Source: Mycolicibacterium wolinskyi | GTDB taxonomy: Bacteria > Actinomycetota > Actinomycetes > Mycobacteriales > Mycobacteriaceae | DNA: 64,000 bases | Assembly (NCBI RefSeq): GCF_002101965.1 | Contig: NZ_LQQA01000010.1 | Span: forward strand, 372,001-436,000 | Direction of reading: 5' to 3' | Shown here: one piece after another, positions 45,468 through 53,326 of the stretch | Layout of the letters: every line of letters starts with the position of its first letter | Numbering within the stretch: position 1 is the stretch's first letter | Notes under the pieces: generated by a model | What the model was told of the DNA's origin: nothing | What the model saw: the letters and a program-made list of their open reading frames with translations, nothing else | Databases searched by the model: none | Position numbers and translations under genes: made by a program

Positions 45468-46384
45468 GCCGGGCTCTGGTTATCGGTGAGGCACTGATCG
45501 ACATTGTCGAGAGAGACGGCCGCATCAGCGGCGAGCACGTCGGCGGCAGCCCCCTCAACGTCGCTGTCGGCCTGTCGAGGCTGGGCCGCGACGTCGACTT
45601 CCTGACCCACATCGCCCAGGACGACCGCGGCAAGCGCATCGTCGACTACCTGAAAGCCTCAGGGGTTCAGCTGGTTTCGGGAAGCCTGTCGGCGAAGCGC
45701 ACGCCGACGGCGCTGGCCGTGCTCGACACCTCCGGCCAGGCGCGGTACACATTCGACATCGACTGGCAACTGGCCGGCACCCCTGAGGTGGCGCCCCCGC
45801 TCGTCGCGCACACCGGCTCCATCGCGACCGTGCTCGAGCCGGGTTGCCGCGCCACCGCAGCCCTCCTCGACGCCTATCACCTGTCGGCAACCATCACGTT
45901 CGATCCGAACGTGCGGCCGGCGTTGATCACCGACGACGAAGCCGCCAGGGGCCGCATCGACCGTCTGGTCGAGCGGGCAGACGTGGTCAAAGCCAGCGAC
46001 GAGGACCTCCGCTGGCTCGATCCCCGCCGCGACCCTGAACAGGTCGCGAAGACCTGGCTGAGCATGGGGCCCTCGATCGTCGCGGTGACGATGGGTGATC
46101 GGGGTGCGTTCGCGATGTGTGCCGCCGGTGTGGTGCGGATTCCGGCGCGGCCGGTGCAGGTGGTGGACACCGTCGGTGCAGGCGACGCATTCATGACGGG
46201 GTTGATCGACGCGCTGTGGTCACGCGGGCTGCTGGGTGCCGATCGGCGACGGGAGTTGGCCCGAATCAGCACCGACGCGCTGGAGCAAGTGCTGTCGACG
46301 GCGGTGCTCGCGTCGGCATTGACGGTCGCCCGGCCAGGCGCCGATCTGCCGGACCGGGTCACGCTGGAGGCGACCCGAGACTGA
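45464..46384 (+). CDS. PfkB-family carbohydrate kinase, probable fructokinase
   Basis: A 306-residue ribokinase-family kinase: GGSPLNVAVGLSRLGRDVDF substrate motif and the PfkB signature VVDTVGAGDAFMTGL with the catalytic Asp. Coupled to mannitol dehydrogenase (ATGA overlap), it most likely phosphorylates the fructose released, giving fructose 6-phosphate. Xylulose is an alternative if the polyol is arabitol. A strong terminator follows 17 bp after the stop. Confidence 0.9.
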   Translation: MSRALVIGEALIDIVERDGRISGEHVGGSPLNVAVGLSRLGRDVDFLTHIAQDDRGKRIVDYLKASGVQLVSGSLSAKRTPTALAVLDTSGQARYTFDIDWQLAGTPEVAPPLVAHTGSIATVLEPGCRATAALLDAYHLSATITFDPNVRPALITDDEAARGRIDRLVERADVVKASDEDLRWLDPRRDPEQVAKTWLSMGPSIVAVTMGDRGAFAMCAAGVVRIPARPVQVVDTVGAGDAFMTGLIDALWSRGLLGADRRRELARISTDALEQVLSTAVLASALTVARPGADLPDRVTLEATRD

Positions 46385-46401
46385 CGCCGGGTGCTGCTAG
46401 C

Positions 46402-46430
46402 AGCAGACCCCCGGGTTTCGGGGGTCTGCT
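46402..46430. terminator. Strong hairpin terminator between convergent genes
   Basis: A 12-bp perfect stem AGCAGACCCCCG / CGGGGGTCTGCT encloses the loop GGTTT. It follows the sugar kinase stop and, read the other way, the GjpA-like gene. There is no long T-run. Confidence 0.85.
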
Positions 46431-46447
46431 GTATTCACCTTCCGCGG

Positions 46448-47710
46448 TTACTCCTCCCCGGCGTCAGCAGTGGCCTTCTGCTCCTTATTTTCCTTCTCCT
46501 TCTTCGGTTTCACGCCGAGCGCCTTCTTGACGTCGTCACCGATCTTCTTGACGGCCTTGCCGACGTCATCGCCCAACGACTTGACCGCCGCCGCAGCCCG
46601 GCCCTGGCGGTTCGAGTCCGGACCAAGCTTGCCGAGTTTGGCCAGCGGGTTGTTCTTGACGACAGCCACCTCGGCGGCCGGCGGCGCCGACTCTTCTTCA
46701 CTCTCGATGTCACCGGCGAGATCACCCGTGCCGGCGTCTTCGGCAGCGGCGTCTTCGGCAGGCGCGTCATCAGAAACTGCGGCAGGCCCATCGGCCGAAC
46801 CGTTCTGCCCACCGTCGATCTCGCTGGTGTCGATGGTGACAGTTTCAGCATTCAGGTCGGGCGCAACACTGGGCGACGGCGGACTGGTCAGCACGGGCGG
46901 CTGGATGGAGTCGGCGATCGCCCGACCGAAGGCGAGCAGACCGGGCACCAGGCCGAAGTCAGCCCCGATGAGTCCCGGGAAGCCCATTTCGGTATTGCCG
47001 TTGACGATGGTGTTCACCATGTCCGACGGGAAACTGATGATGGCGTTGGCAACCGCTTCGAAGTCGTTTGCCTGCAACCCGTCATAGATCGCCTGTCCGG
47101 TGAGGCCGATCTGGCCGACCGGCGCGAGCACCTGCGTCAGAAGCGGGAATCCCACGTTCAGGATGCCCTGCGTGATCGCGGTTTCGATGACTGCCGCCGT
47201 GTTGACGAACGGGTTCTGCAGCACGGCTATGAGATTGGGAAGCTGGTTCAGCGCGCCGAATGCACCTCTCACGATCGGCGAAAGGAAGGCGGTCGCCAGA
47301 TTGATCGAACCTTGATAGATGTCGCCTGCCAGGATTGCGCGGATGGAATCCTCGATCTGCTGCGGCATCAGGCCCACTCCGTCGGCGAAGCCGCTGGCGA
47401 ATGTGCTCGCAAGGGACGCGAACACCTGGGCGGTGATCAGCTGATTGTCGATGATCTTGCCCAGGATCGGGGCGGGATTCTCCAGCACCGTCTGGGCGAT
47501 GCTGCCCAGATTGGTCGCTGTCGTGCTCAGGACCTCGGCCCACAACTCGATCGGGTTGACCAGGGCATTGAGCTCAACCGACGCCGATGACGACGGTATG
47601 GCCGGGGCTTGGCTAGCCGGCAGGACCGGATGAATCGGTGCCGCCGCGATGGCGCCGGCGCCGACAAGGGCGACGCCGGCCATCAGGCATGAGCGAGCCG
47701 CTGTTTCCAT
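46448..47710 (-). CDS. GjpA-like secreted/outer-envelope protein
   Basis: A 420-residue protein with a signal region (AARSCLMAGVALVGAGAIAAAPIHP). A long hydrophobic helical domain of the mycobacterial GjpA-like type follows (NPIELWAEVLSTTATNLGSI, repeated NPAPILGKIIDNQ). An acidic Ala/Asp/Glu-rich linker (about 285-345) leads to a Lys-rich tail (VGKAVKKIGDDVKKALGVK). AAGGGGAC precedes the ATG. GjpA was proposed as a porin in Gordonia, but a channel role here is unproven. Confidence 0.72.
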   Translation of the reverse strand: METAARSCLMAGVALVGAGAIAAAPIHPVLPASQAPAIPSSSASVELNALVNPIELWAEVLSTTATNLGSIAQTVLENPAPILGKIIDNQLITAQVFASLASTFASGFADGVGLMPQQIEDSIRAILAGDIYQGSINLATAFLSPIVRGAFGALNQLPNLIAVLQNPFVNTAAVIETAITQGILNVGFPLLTQVLAPVGQIGLTGQAIYDGLQANDFEAVANAIISFPSDMVNTIVNGNTEMGFPGLIGADFGLVPGLLAFGRAIADSIQPPVLTSPPSPSVAPDLNAETVTIDTSEIDGGQNGSADGPAAVSDDAPAEDAAAEDAGTGDLAGDIESEEESAPPAAEVAVVKNNPLAKLGKLGPDSNRQGRAAAAVKSLGDDVGKAVKKIGDDVKKALGVKPKKEKENKEQKATADAGEE

Positions 47711-48058
47711 GTTTGTCCCCTTCTGAGGCGGATGGATGTGAGCCCGGGCAAACCAGAACCTACCTGAGAAAAACCTGAGCAAGCCGCGGTTGCCGTAGGT
47801 GTCAATTAATCCGCTCCGCGGCAAGCGGCCGTGCAACATCAATGCATTCAAAGATGCCAGCTCATGTGTCCAGCCGACTCCGGTCAGCACACTTGTGGCA
47901 GCGGCGGACAGTTTCAGTGCACAAGTATCGTATTCATAAATTGAAACGCGTTCACCAGGTTGCCGCAGTTGCAGTCAGGAGTACAACGGCTGGCCACACC
48001 ACTAGCCGAGGTTTATGCGCTTCGCTGGCCGAATAGGACGACGACGAGCCGTCATAAG
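47711..48058. other. Intergenic region, no gene seen
   Basis: It carries the promoter region of the GjpA-like gene, transcribed to the left. An AT-rich patch (about 47923-47952, around GTATCGTATTCATAAATTG) stands out, but I cannot assign a promoter or regulator. No convincing open frame was found. Confidence 0.5.
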
Positions 48059-48577
48059 TCAAATGCGGCCGATCTTTGCCGCCATTCGGGACTTCAAGCC
48101 AACCGCTACTCGACGACTGCTTTCGCCGAGGGCAATCATCTGCTGGCGGCTCATCTGGCCGAGGTAGAACGTCCGGACGACGCGCGAATAGGTCACGAGG
48201 GCGGGTTTCAGCCGTGCGCGTCCCTCCTGGGTGACGGTCGCAACCACGCCTCGCCGGTCTCTTTTGCTGGCTCGCCGCAGCACCAAGCCGTGGGATTCCA
48301 GCCGACGGATCTGCTCGCTCACGCGACTCGGTTGCAGGATCAACGCCTCGGCCACGTCGCCCATTCGCGCGGATCCGCCTTCAGACTTGGCGAGGAGGTC
48401 AAGTAGCTGGACATCGAACAGGCTCAGGTTGTGCGTGCCGATCAACTCGCGGTTGAGCGTCTCGTAGAACAGCCACGCCGATTGAAAGAATTGATCCCAG
48501 CACTGCATCTCGGCCTCGTCGAGGCCCGATAAATCACCGGGCTTACCGAAACCGGGGGTTCCCACCATTGCCGACAT
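48059..48577 (-). CDS. MarR-family regulator
   Basis: A 172-residue winged-helix regulator: LSLFDVQLLDLLAKSEGGSA, RMGDVAEALILQPSRVSEQI and the wing RRASKRDRRGVVATVTQEG. It belongs to a MarR group with a long N-terminal helix (ALFYETLNRELIG-like region). No operator was recognised with confidence. The target is unknown. Confidence 0.88.
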   Translation of the reverse strand: MSAMVGTPGFGKPGDLSGLDEAEMQCWDQFFQSAWLFYETLNRELIGTHNLSLFDVQLLDLLAKSEGGSARMGDVAEALILQPSRVSEQIRRLESHGLVLRRASKRDRRGVVATVTQEGRARLKPALVTYSRVVRTFYLGQMSRQQMIALGESSRRVAVGLKSRMAAKIGRI

Positions 48578-48969
48578 CCAGGAATCCTTCCCAGAAGTAT
48601 TCGTTCCAGAGCCGCACGGTCGTTCTATAACGGGTTACACAGCTGCTACCCCGCCCGCCGTTGTCTGCGCCGGATGCTACTGCACAAGATCATCAGTTGA
48701 ATCCAATGTCAGAGAATCGCCTGACTTGCGGATTGAAAGACTTTGCCGTCAGCGTCCCGCCCCGGCGACTTGCCGACATCGCACCGACTCTCTGGCGGCC
48801 ACATCATCGGGTCCGCGGATAGAACCTCCGCAAACATGTCTCGGATCCTCGCCGGACCAGCAGTCGGCATCGCCGACACCACCGGGCCGCGGTCGGCCGG
48901 CAAGGCCACGGCTCCGTGTTCCTGGAGCAACTCCCGCGACTCGGCGAGCCGGTGGGCCATACTGGCCAT
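48578..48969. other. Intergenic region between marR and ku with an interrupted inverted repeat
   Basis: No credible gene is seen. AATCC-aat-GTCAG (48700-48712) is mirrored by CTGAC-ttgc-GGATT (48721-48734). It could be a regulator site or a hairpin. The promoters of the MarR gene (left) and of ku (right) must lie in this stretch. Confidence 0.45.
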
Positions 48970-49863
48970 ATGCGATCCATCTGGAAGGGTTCGATCGCCT
49001 TCGGCCTGGTGAACGTGCCGGTCAAGGTCTACAGCGCGACCGAGGACCACGACATCAAGTTCCATCAGGTCCATGCGAAGGACAACGGGCGGATCCGCTA
49101 CAAGCGTGTCTGCGAAGTGTGCGGTGAGGTCGTCGAGTACCGCGACATCAACAAGGCCTTCGAGTCGGACGACGGTCAGATGGTGGTCATCACCGACGAG
49201 GACATCGCCACGCTGCCCGAGGAACGCAGCCGCGAGATCGAGGTGGTCGAGTTCGTCCCGGCCGAGCAGCTCGATCCGATGCTGTACGACAAGAGCTACT
49301 TCCTCGAACCCGATTCGAAGTCGTCCAAGTCCTATGTACTGCTGGCGAAGACGCTCGCCGAGACCGACCGCATCGCGATCGTGCACTTCTCGTTGCGCAA
49401 CAAGACCCGGCTTGCGGCATTACGGGTCAAGGACTTCAGCAAGCGCGACGTCATGATGATCCACACCCTTTTGTGGCCCGATGAGATCCGCGATCCCGAT
49501 TTCCCGGTGCTGGACAAGGAAGTTCAGATCAAACCGGCCGAGCTCAAGATGGCCGGCCAAGTCGTGGAGTCGATGACCGACGATTTCAAACCGGACGAGT
49601 TCCGCGACGACTACCAGGAACAGCTGCACGAGTTGGTGCAGGCCAAACTCGAAGGCGGCGAAGCATTCGCCGTCGAGGAGCAGCAGCCGGCCGAGCTCGA
49701 CGAGACCGAGGATGTGTCAGACCTGCTGGCCAAGCTCGAAGCCAGCGTGAAGGCACGGCGCGGCGGCAAGGACGACAGCAAGCCTGCCAAGAAGGCACCG
49801 GCGAAGAAGGCCGCCGCCAAGAAGGCTCCCGCAAAGAAAGCTGCGGCGAAGAAGTCGTCCTAG
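48970..49863 (+). CDS. ku: DNA end-binding protein Ku (NHEJ)
   Basis: A 297-residue bacterial Ku: homodimeric ring that binds double-strand ends and recruits LigD. The core starts RSIWKGSIAFGLVNVPVKVY and includes RVCEVCGEVVEYRDI and EIEVVEFVPAEQLDPMLYDK. The tail after about residue 260 is a low-complexity Lys/Ala/Pro stretch (KKAPAKKAAAKKAP) like the extended Ku tails of some mycobacteria, known to aid DNA binding and end bridging. The ATG has no strong Shine-Dalgarno. Confidence 0.96.
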   Translation: MRSIWKGSIAFGLVNVPVKVYSATEDHDIKFHQVHAKDNGRIRYKRVCEVCGEVVEYRDINKAFESDDGQMVVITDEDIATLPEERSREIEVVEFVPAEQLDPMLYDKSYFLEPDSKSSKSYVLLAKTLAETDRIAIVHFSLRNKTRLAALRVKDFSKRDVMMIHTLLWPDEIRDPDFPVLDKEVQIKPAELKMAGQVVESMTDDFKPDEFRDDYQEQLHELVQAKLEGGEAFAVEEQQPAELDETEDVSDLLAKLEASVKARRGGKDDSKPAKKAPAKKAAAKKAPAKKAAAKKSS

Positions 49864-49879
49864 GCCGCCGCTCGGCCAC

Positions 49880-50197
49880 TCACCGCTTACAGTCGAGATC
49901 CACATAGACCGTTGTGTACTGCAGCACCTGGCCCGGACCCATCAGCGTGAAGTTGCCGTTGACGGGCGGCTGCGGACCGGTAACAGTCCGGCCCGGCCGA
50001 ACCGCGTTCACCGTGCAGTTCTCGATCGCCCCGTTGCCGACCTTGCTCAGGATTACCCGGTATCCCTCGCTCTGCAGTTGATTGATTGTCTCCGTTGCCG
50101 ACGCCTCAGACGGCGCAGCGGTGGCGGACGGTCCGCACGCCAGTGCGCTCGCGATCAATCCGACACCGGCGGCTGAACACTTTGCGGTCATTTTCAC
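49880..50197 (-). CDS. Small secreted mycobacterial protein, paralogue B
   Basis: About 105 residues with a signal peptide (KCSAAGVGLIASALAC, cleavage near SATAA|PS). The mature part shares with the 22.6-22.9 kb protein the order SEGYRVILSKVG, CTVNAVRPG and YVDLDC. GTG 50197 is chosen because AAGGAG lies 12 bases upstream; ATG 50191 is an alternative. It is convergent with ku. The function is unknown. Confidence 0.78.
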   Translation of the reverse strand: MKMTAKCSAAGVGLIASALACGPSATAAPSEASATETINQLQSEGYRVILSKVGNGAIENCTVNAVRPGRTVTGPQPPVNGNFTLMGPGQVLQYTTVYVDLDCKR

Positions 50198-50372
50198 GGA
50201 TGTTTCTTGCTCCTTAGGACTTCGGCCAACGTCCGTTAACCCTAAGCAGCGGTATTCCACCGTTTCACGAATTCATATGGAACACATACGAACACCTGAG
50301 TCCGACCAAATTCAGGGCAGGTTCAAAGAATTCACACATGCATCAACGAAATGCGGCATGGGCGACTGAGTT

Positions 50373-51191
50373 TCATGGCGCGTCGCCGACCTCGGGGGCA
50401 TCGGTGGTGTCATCGCCTGCATCACCGGAATCGTCGCCCTGCGGCGGCGCATCGACGTCGGGCGCATCGTCGACCGGCGGCCCCGCGGTTTCGGGTGCGT
50501 CGCCGGCGCCGTGGTTCGGATTGGTGCAAATCGTTCCCTCACACGGGACGTATCCGCTACTGCCATCAGGGTTCTGGATCGCGTTGGGTGCCACATAGCT
50601 TCCGACGGGGCAGCCAGGATCCTGGTTCCTCGCGCAGTACTCCTGCGTCAGATTGTTGTTGACCGAACCGTCCGCACCGACCGGTCCACCGTTGACCGGC
50701 TGACCGTCCGGCCCCCATGTACCGGCGGGATCCGCACCGCCGTGATTGGGGTTGGTGCACACCGTACCCTCACATGCCACATAGGTATGGCTGCCGTCCG
50801 GATTGCGAATGGCGTTGGGCGCCACATAACTTCCGATCGGACATGCCGGGTCCTCGTTGCGCGCGCAGTACTCCTGCGTCAGGTTGTTGCCGGTCGAACC
50901 GTCGGCGCCGACCGGCCCGCCGTTGACGGGTGCGCCGTTGGCATCCCAATGTCCGCCTCCGGCGGTCAGCGAGACGAACGGGCCGAGGTAGCTGCCTTTG
51001 GCGCATTTCGGGTCTTGATTGTGTGCGCAGTACTGGGCGTCAGGCCCTTCCCCCGCCCGAGCCTGCGACGACGCCGTCGGACGACCGCTCGTCGACGATG
51101 TCGATGTGGGCGACAACCCCTCACTGCAACCCACAACGAACACCATGAGAAACATCCCAAACATGGGGAGTACCGCAGAACGCAACCTCAC
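50373..51191 (-). CDS. Lipoprotein with three Cys-rich repeats
   Basis: A 272-residue lipoprotein (signal MFLMVFVVGC, acylated Cys about residue 22). It holds three copies of a YCAxNxDPxCxxGSYxxP module (AHNQDPKCAKGSYLGP, ARNEDPACPIGSYVAP, ARNQDPGCPVGSYVAP). The last two lie in a tandem duplication of roughly 72 residues that also carries PVNGGPVGADGS and CTNPNHG. The tail is acidic and Pro-rich. GTG start with GGGAGG seven bases upstream. The module is not one I recognise; disulfide-rich surface binding is a guess. Confidence 0.8.
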   Translation of the reverse strand: MRLRSAVLPMFGMFLMVFVVGCSEGLSPTSTSSTSGRPTASSQARAGEGPDAQYCAHNQDPKCAKGSYLGPFVSLTAGGGHWDANGAPVNGGPVGADGSTGNNLTQEYCARNEDPACPIGSYVAPNAIRNPDGSHTYVACEGTVCTNPNHGGADPAGTWGPDGQPVNGGPVGADGSVNNNLTQEYCARNQDPGCPVGSYVAPNAIQNPDGSSGYVPCEGTICTNPNHGAGDAPETAGPPVDDAPDVDAPPQGDDSGDAGDDTTDAPEVGDAP

Positions 51192-51232
51192 CTAAAGACC
51201 TCCCGAAGACCTTTGCGACACATAACGTTGGC

Positions 51233-51829
51233 TCAACCTTGCGCGGAACCTGTGACAGGATCCTGGGTAACGGCAAGACATTTCACCGTACGGTCACTCG
51301 ATGACCACGTCTCCCGAGTTGGCCGTAGATCGTCGATATCAAAGCCGGCCGCATCTTCGGCTGCATACTTGGCGAACTCGCTACTACACCTGCTGGTGTA
51401 CTTCTCGAGGACATCGTCACCTGGATATGTATCACCGGGGACGGTGAACACCGCGAAAACCTCTGCACGGTGCGGCTGATCGCATGCCACCTCATCGCTC
51501 TCGTCCAAGCCGTCATCAGGTTCGGATGCGTAGCAGGTGCCGACCGCCGGGGGATAGCGATTGCCGGGACTGTCGTCAGGAAGAAGCACGAAGACCGCGA
51601 CCGCGATCACCCCGACGACAATCCAGGTTCCGGACAGGATCAACCCGGTGATTGCCAGACCACGGCCGCCAACCTGGCCAGTCCTGGTCTTGGCCAGGGC
51701 GATTGCCGCACACACGATGCTCACCAACGCGGCGCCGATGATTCCGAAGATGAGAGCCGCGATAGCCCACGCCGTCGTCGGGGGTCTGATCGACTGTTGG
51801 GGTTGACCGACCGACAGCTGATCGTTCAT
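51233..51829 (-). CDS. DUF4190-type membrane protein with extracytoplasmic domain
   Basis: A 198-residue protein with two membrane helices (AWAIAALIFGIIGAALVSIV and LAITGLILSGTWIVVGVIAV), the usual DUF4190 arrangement. A secreted-side domain follows, with GTCYASEPDDG and DEVACDQPHRAEVFAVF. The latter resembles the septum-formation-type domain (DQPHxAEVF). It overlaps the upstream lipoprotein gene by 4 bp (ATGA), so the two are coupled. Confidence 0.82.
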   Translation of the reverse strand: MNDQLSVGQPQQSIRPPTTAWAIAALIFGIIGAALVSIVCAAIALAKTRTGQVGGRGLAITGLILSGTWIVVGVIAVAVFVLLPDDSPGNRYPPAVGTCYASEPDDGLDESDEVACDQPHRAEVFAVFTVPGDTYPGDDVLEKYTSRCSSEFAKYAAEDAAGFDIDDLRPTRETWSSSDRTVKCLAVTQDPVTGSAQG

Positions 51830-52584
51830 GCCGGTGCGTCCGTCACTATGAGATCGTGTCCTCCAGGAGCCCAAGCACTTTCGAATGTATCCAGGTCGAC
51901 CTGTTCACCCGCACCGTCGTCGGTTCCGCTGTCGGACAAGTACACGATCCGTTGATCGGCATCGACGGCCGCCACGACGACCGAGTGGTCGTCCTCGGTA
52001 TGGTCGCCGTCCTCGCCCCAGATGGTTTCAGCATTGACGCCGACGATCACCTTACGGCCCGCACCGAGGTACTGCTCCAGAGCAGGCAATCCCGTGGCAA
52101 TTCCACCCGACGACGAGATGTCGTCATCGGTCGCCGTCGCATCGACTCCGAAATGCTTGAGCAGCCGGATCTGATCGGCCGAGGACGTTCCGTTGTCGGT
52201 GGTGTCGTCACCCGGGTCCGGCGGCTCGTAAATCGGTCCCGACCTCGTGGGGCTGGGGGTGTTCGCGGCAACATCGATCACGACGTCCTCCGTCGGAAAG
52301 TCGCCCGTCATCAGGCCCACCACATTGGCGACCGCCATCAGGCCACAGTCCTCGAAACTCTGCTTCGCCCAGTGTTCGGAGGCTTCTGACGGATCACCGT
52401 AAATCGGTCTTGCCGCGACTTCTTCAGGTGTCGCGGGGTCGGGTTCAGCCGCTACGGAACCGGCAGGGGTCGCGGCGTTCGCCGCCAGATGCGCTGCGTC
52501 GTCAGCGGGCGGCCCACCACAGCCGACCACCACAACGGACGCCAGCACCACAGACGCAACAGCGCTTGCCAGTCGGGGTGCCAT
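51826..52584 (-). CDS. Lipoprotein with C39-like cysteine peptidase domain
   Basis: About 252 residues, starting as a lipoprotein (SVVLASVVVVGC). The domain has QSFEDCGLMAVANVVGLMTG, a papain-like catalytic Cys. Later come DDHSVVVAAVD (His) and YLSDSGTD (Asp), the order of peptidase_C39-like proteins. Whether it cleaves peptides on the cell surface is unknown. ATG 52584 gives a normal lipoprotein signal; upstream ATGs at 52629 and 52677 are open. Confidence 0.78.
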   Translation of the reverse strand: MAPRLASAVASVVLASVVVVGCGGPPADDAAHLAANAATPAGSVAAEPDPATPEEVAARPIYGDPSEASEHWAKQSFEDCGLMAVANVVGLMTGDFPTEDVVIDVAANTPSPTRSGPIYEPPDPGDDTTDNGTSSADQIRLLKHFGVDATATDDDISSSGGIATGLPALEQYLGAGRKVIVGVNAETIWGEDGDHTEDDHSVVVAAVDADQRIVYLSDSGTDDGAGEQVDLDTFESAWAPGGHDLIVTDAPA

Positions 52585-52808
52585 TTGCTTCAGGTAGAGG
52601 GCCAGCAACTCGCTCCAAGCATCGGTCATCTCGGTGTATTCGTCTTCGCATCGCGATCCGAGCCGTAGATCCAGCATTGCGTCCCACGCCTCGCAGGAAC
52701 CTCACAGGACCTTAGGCGGGCTGTTTGCTACACGCTTTCGAAAAATCTTCGTGCTTCAAGAAAATGAGCGAGAGGCGCACAAGCCTGTGGGCGGATAGGA
52801 CCTCAGTC

Positions 52809-53276
52809 CTACATCGAAACGTTGACCCGCAACGCCTCGTGCTCATCGAGAATCCGGCTGAGCGCGGCATCCATCGGATGAGCGGCGGCAAGGTCGTTGC
52901 AGCATCGCCGGTCCACGGCGACCACTTCACCCGGATGCAGCTGCACACCTTCGACCTGATCGACGAACGGGTCGAACAGAGCGGCCGGTGTGGCGAGGTA
53001 GTAATGCCGGTGCCGGCTATCGCCGAAGCCCGCGGCGTACATCAGTCCGCATTGGGTTATGACGAACAGCTCCGAGGTGATGCAGGCGGGGCTGCGCTCC
53101 TCCCCGTTCCAGGCCAGTGCGGCGTGTCTGGCCTCGGCCAGCCGATCTTGAACGTCGTCTGTCGACGTCATCAGTCGGTGGACCAGCGCAGCACCCATCC
53201 CCGGATATTCGTCGACCGCAGGTCTGAAGTAGCGCTGGAAGATGTCGCCGAAGAAATCATGGGCGTGATCGTTCAT
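52809..53276 (-). CDS. Hypothetical protein
   Basis: A 155-residue soluble protein with no signal peptide. Features are DFFGDIFQRYFRPAVDEYPG, RHRHYYLATPAALFDPFVDQ and HPGEVVAVDRRCCNDLAAAH. I do not recognise a family. The ATG at 53276 follows GGGGAG five bases upstream. It lies between the 13E12 gene and the lipoprotein genes on the same strand, so it could head that operon. Confidence 0.68.
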   Translation of the reverse strand: MNDHAHDFFGDIFQRYFRPAVDEYPGMGAALVHRLMTSTDDVQDRLAEARHAALAWNGEERSPACITSELFVITQCGLMYAAGFGDSRHRHYYLATPAALFDPFVDQVEGVQLHPGEVVAVDRRCCNDLAAAHPMDAALSRILDEHEALRVNVSM

Positions 53277-53326
53277 CGGGGCTCCCCACGTCGGTACGCG
53301 ACACCCCAATTGTGCGCCTGGGCGCG

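Noticed and set aside
48709..49386. Open frame of 225 codons antisense to the start of ku
   Set aside because: Ku is fully supported on the plus strand; the antisense frame has no motif.
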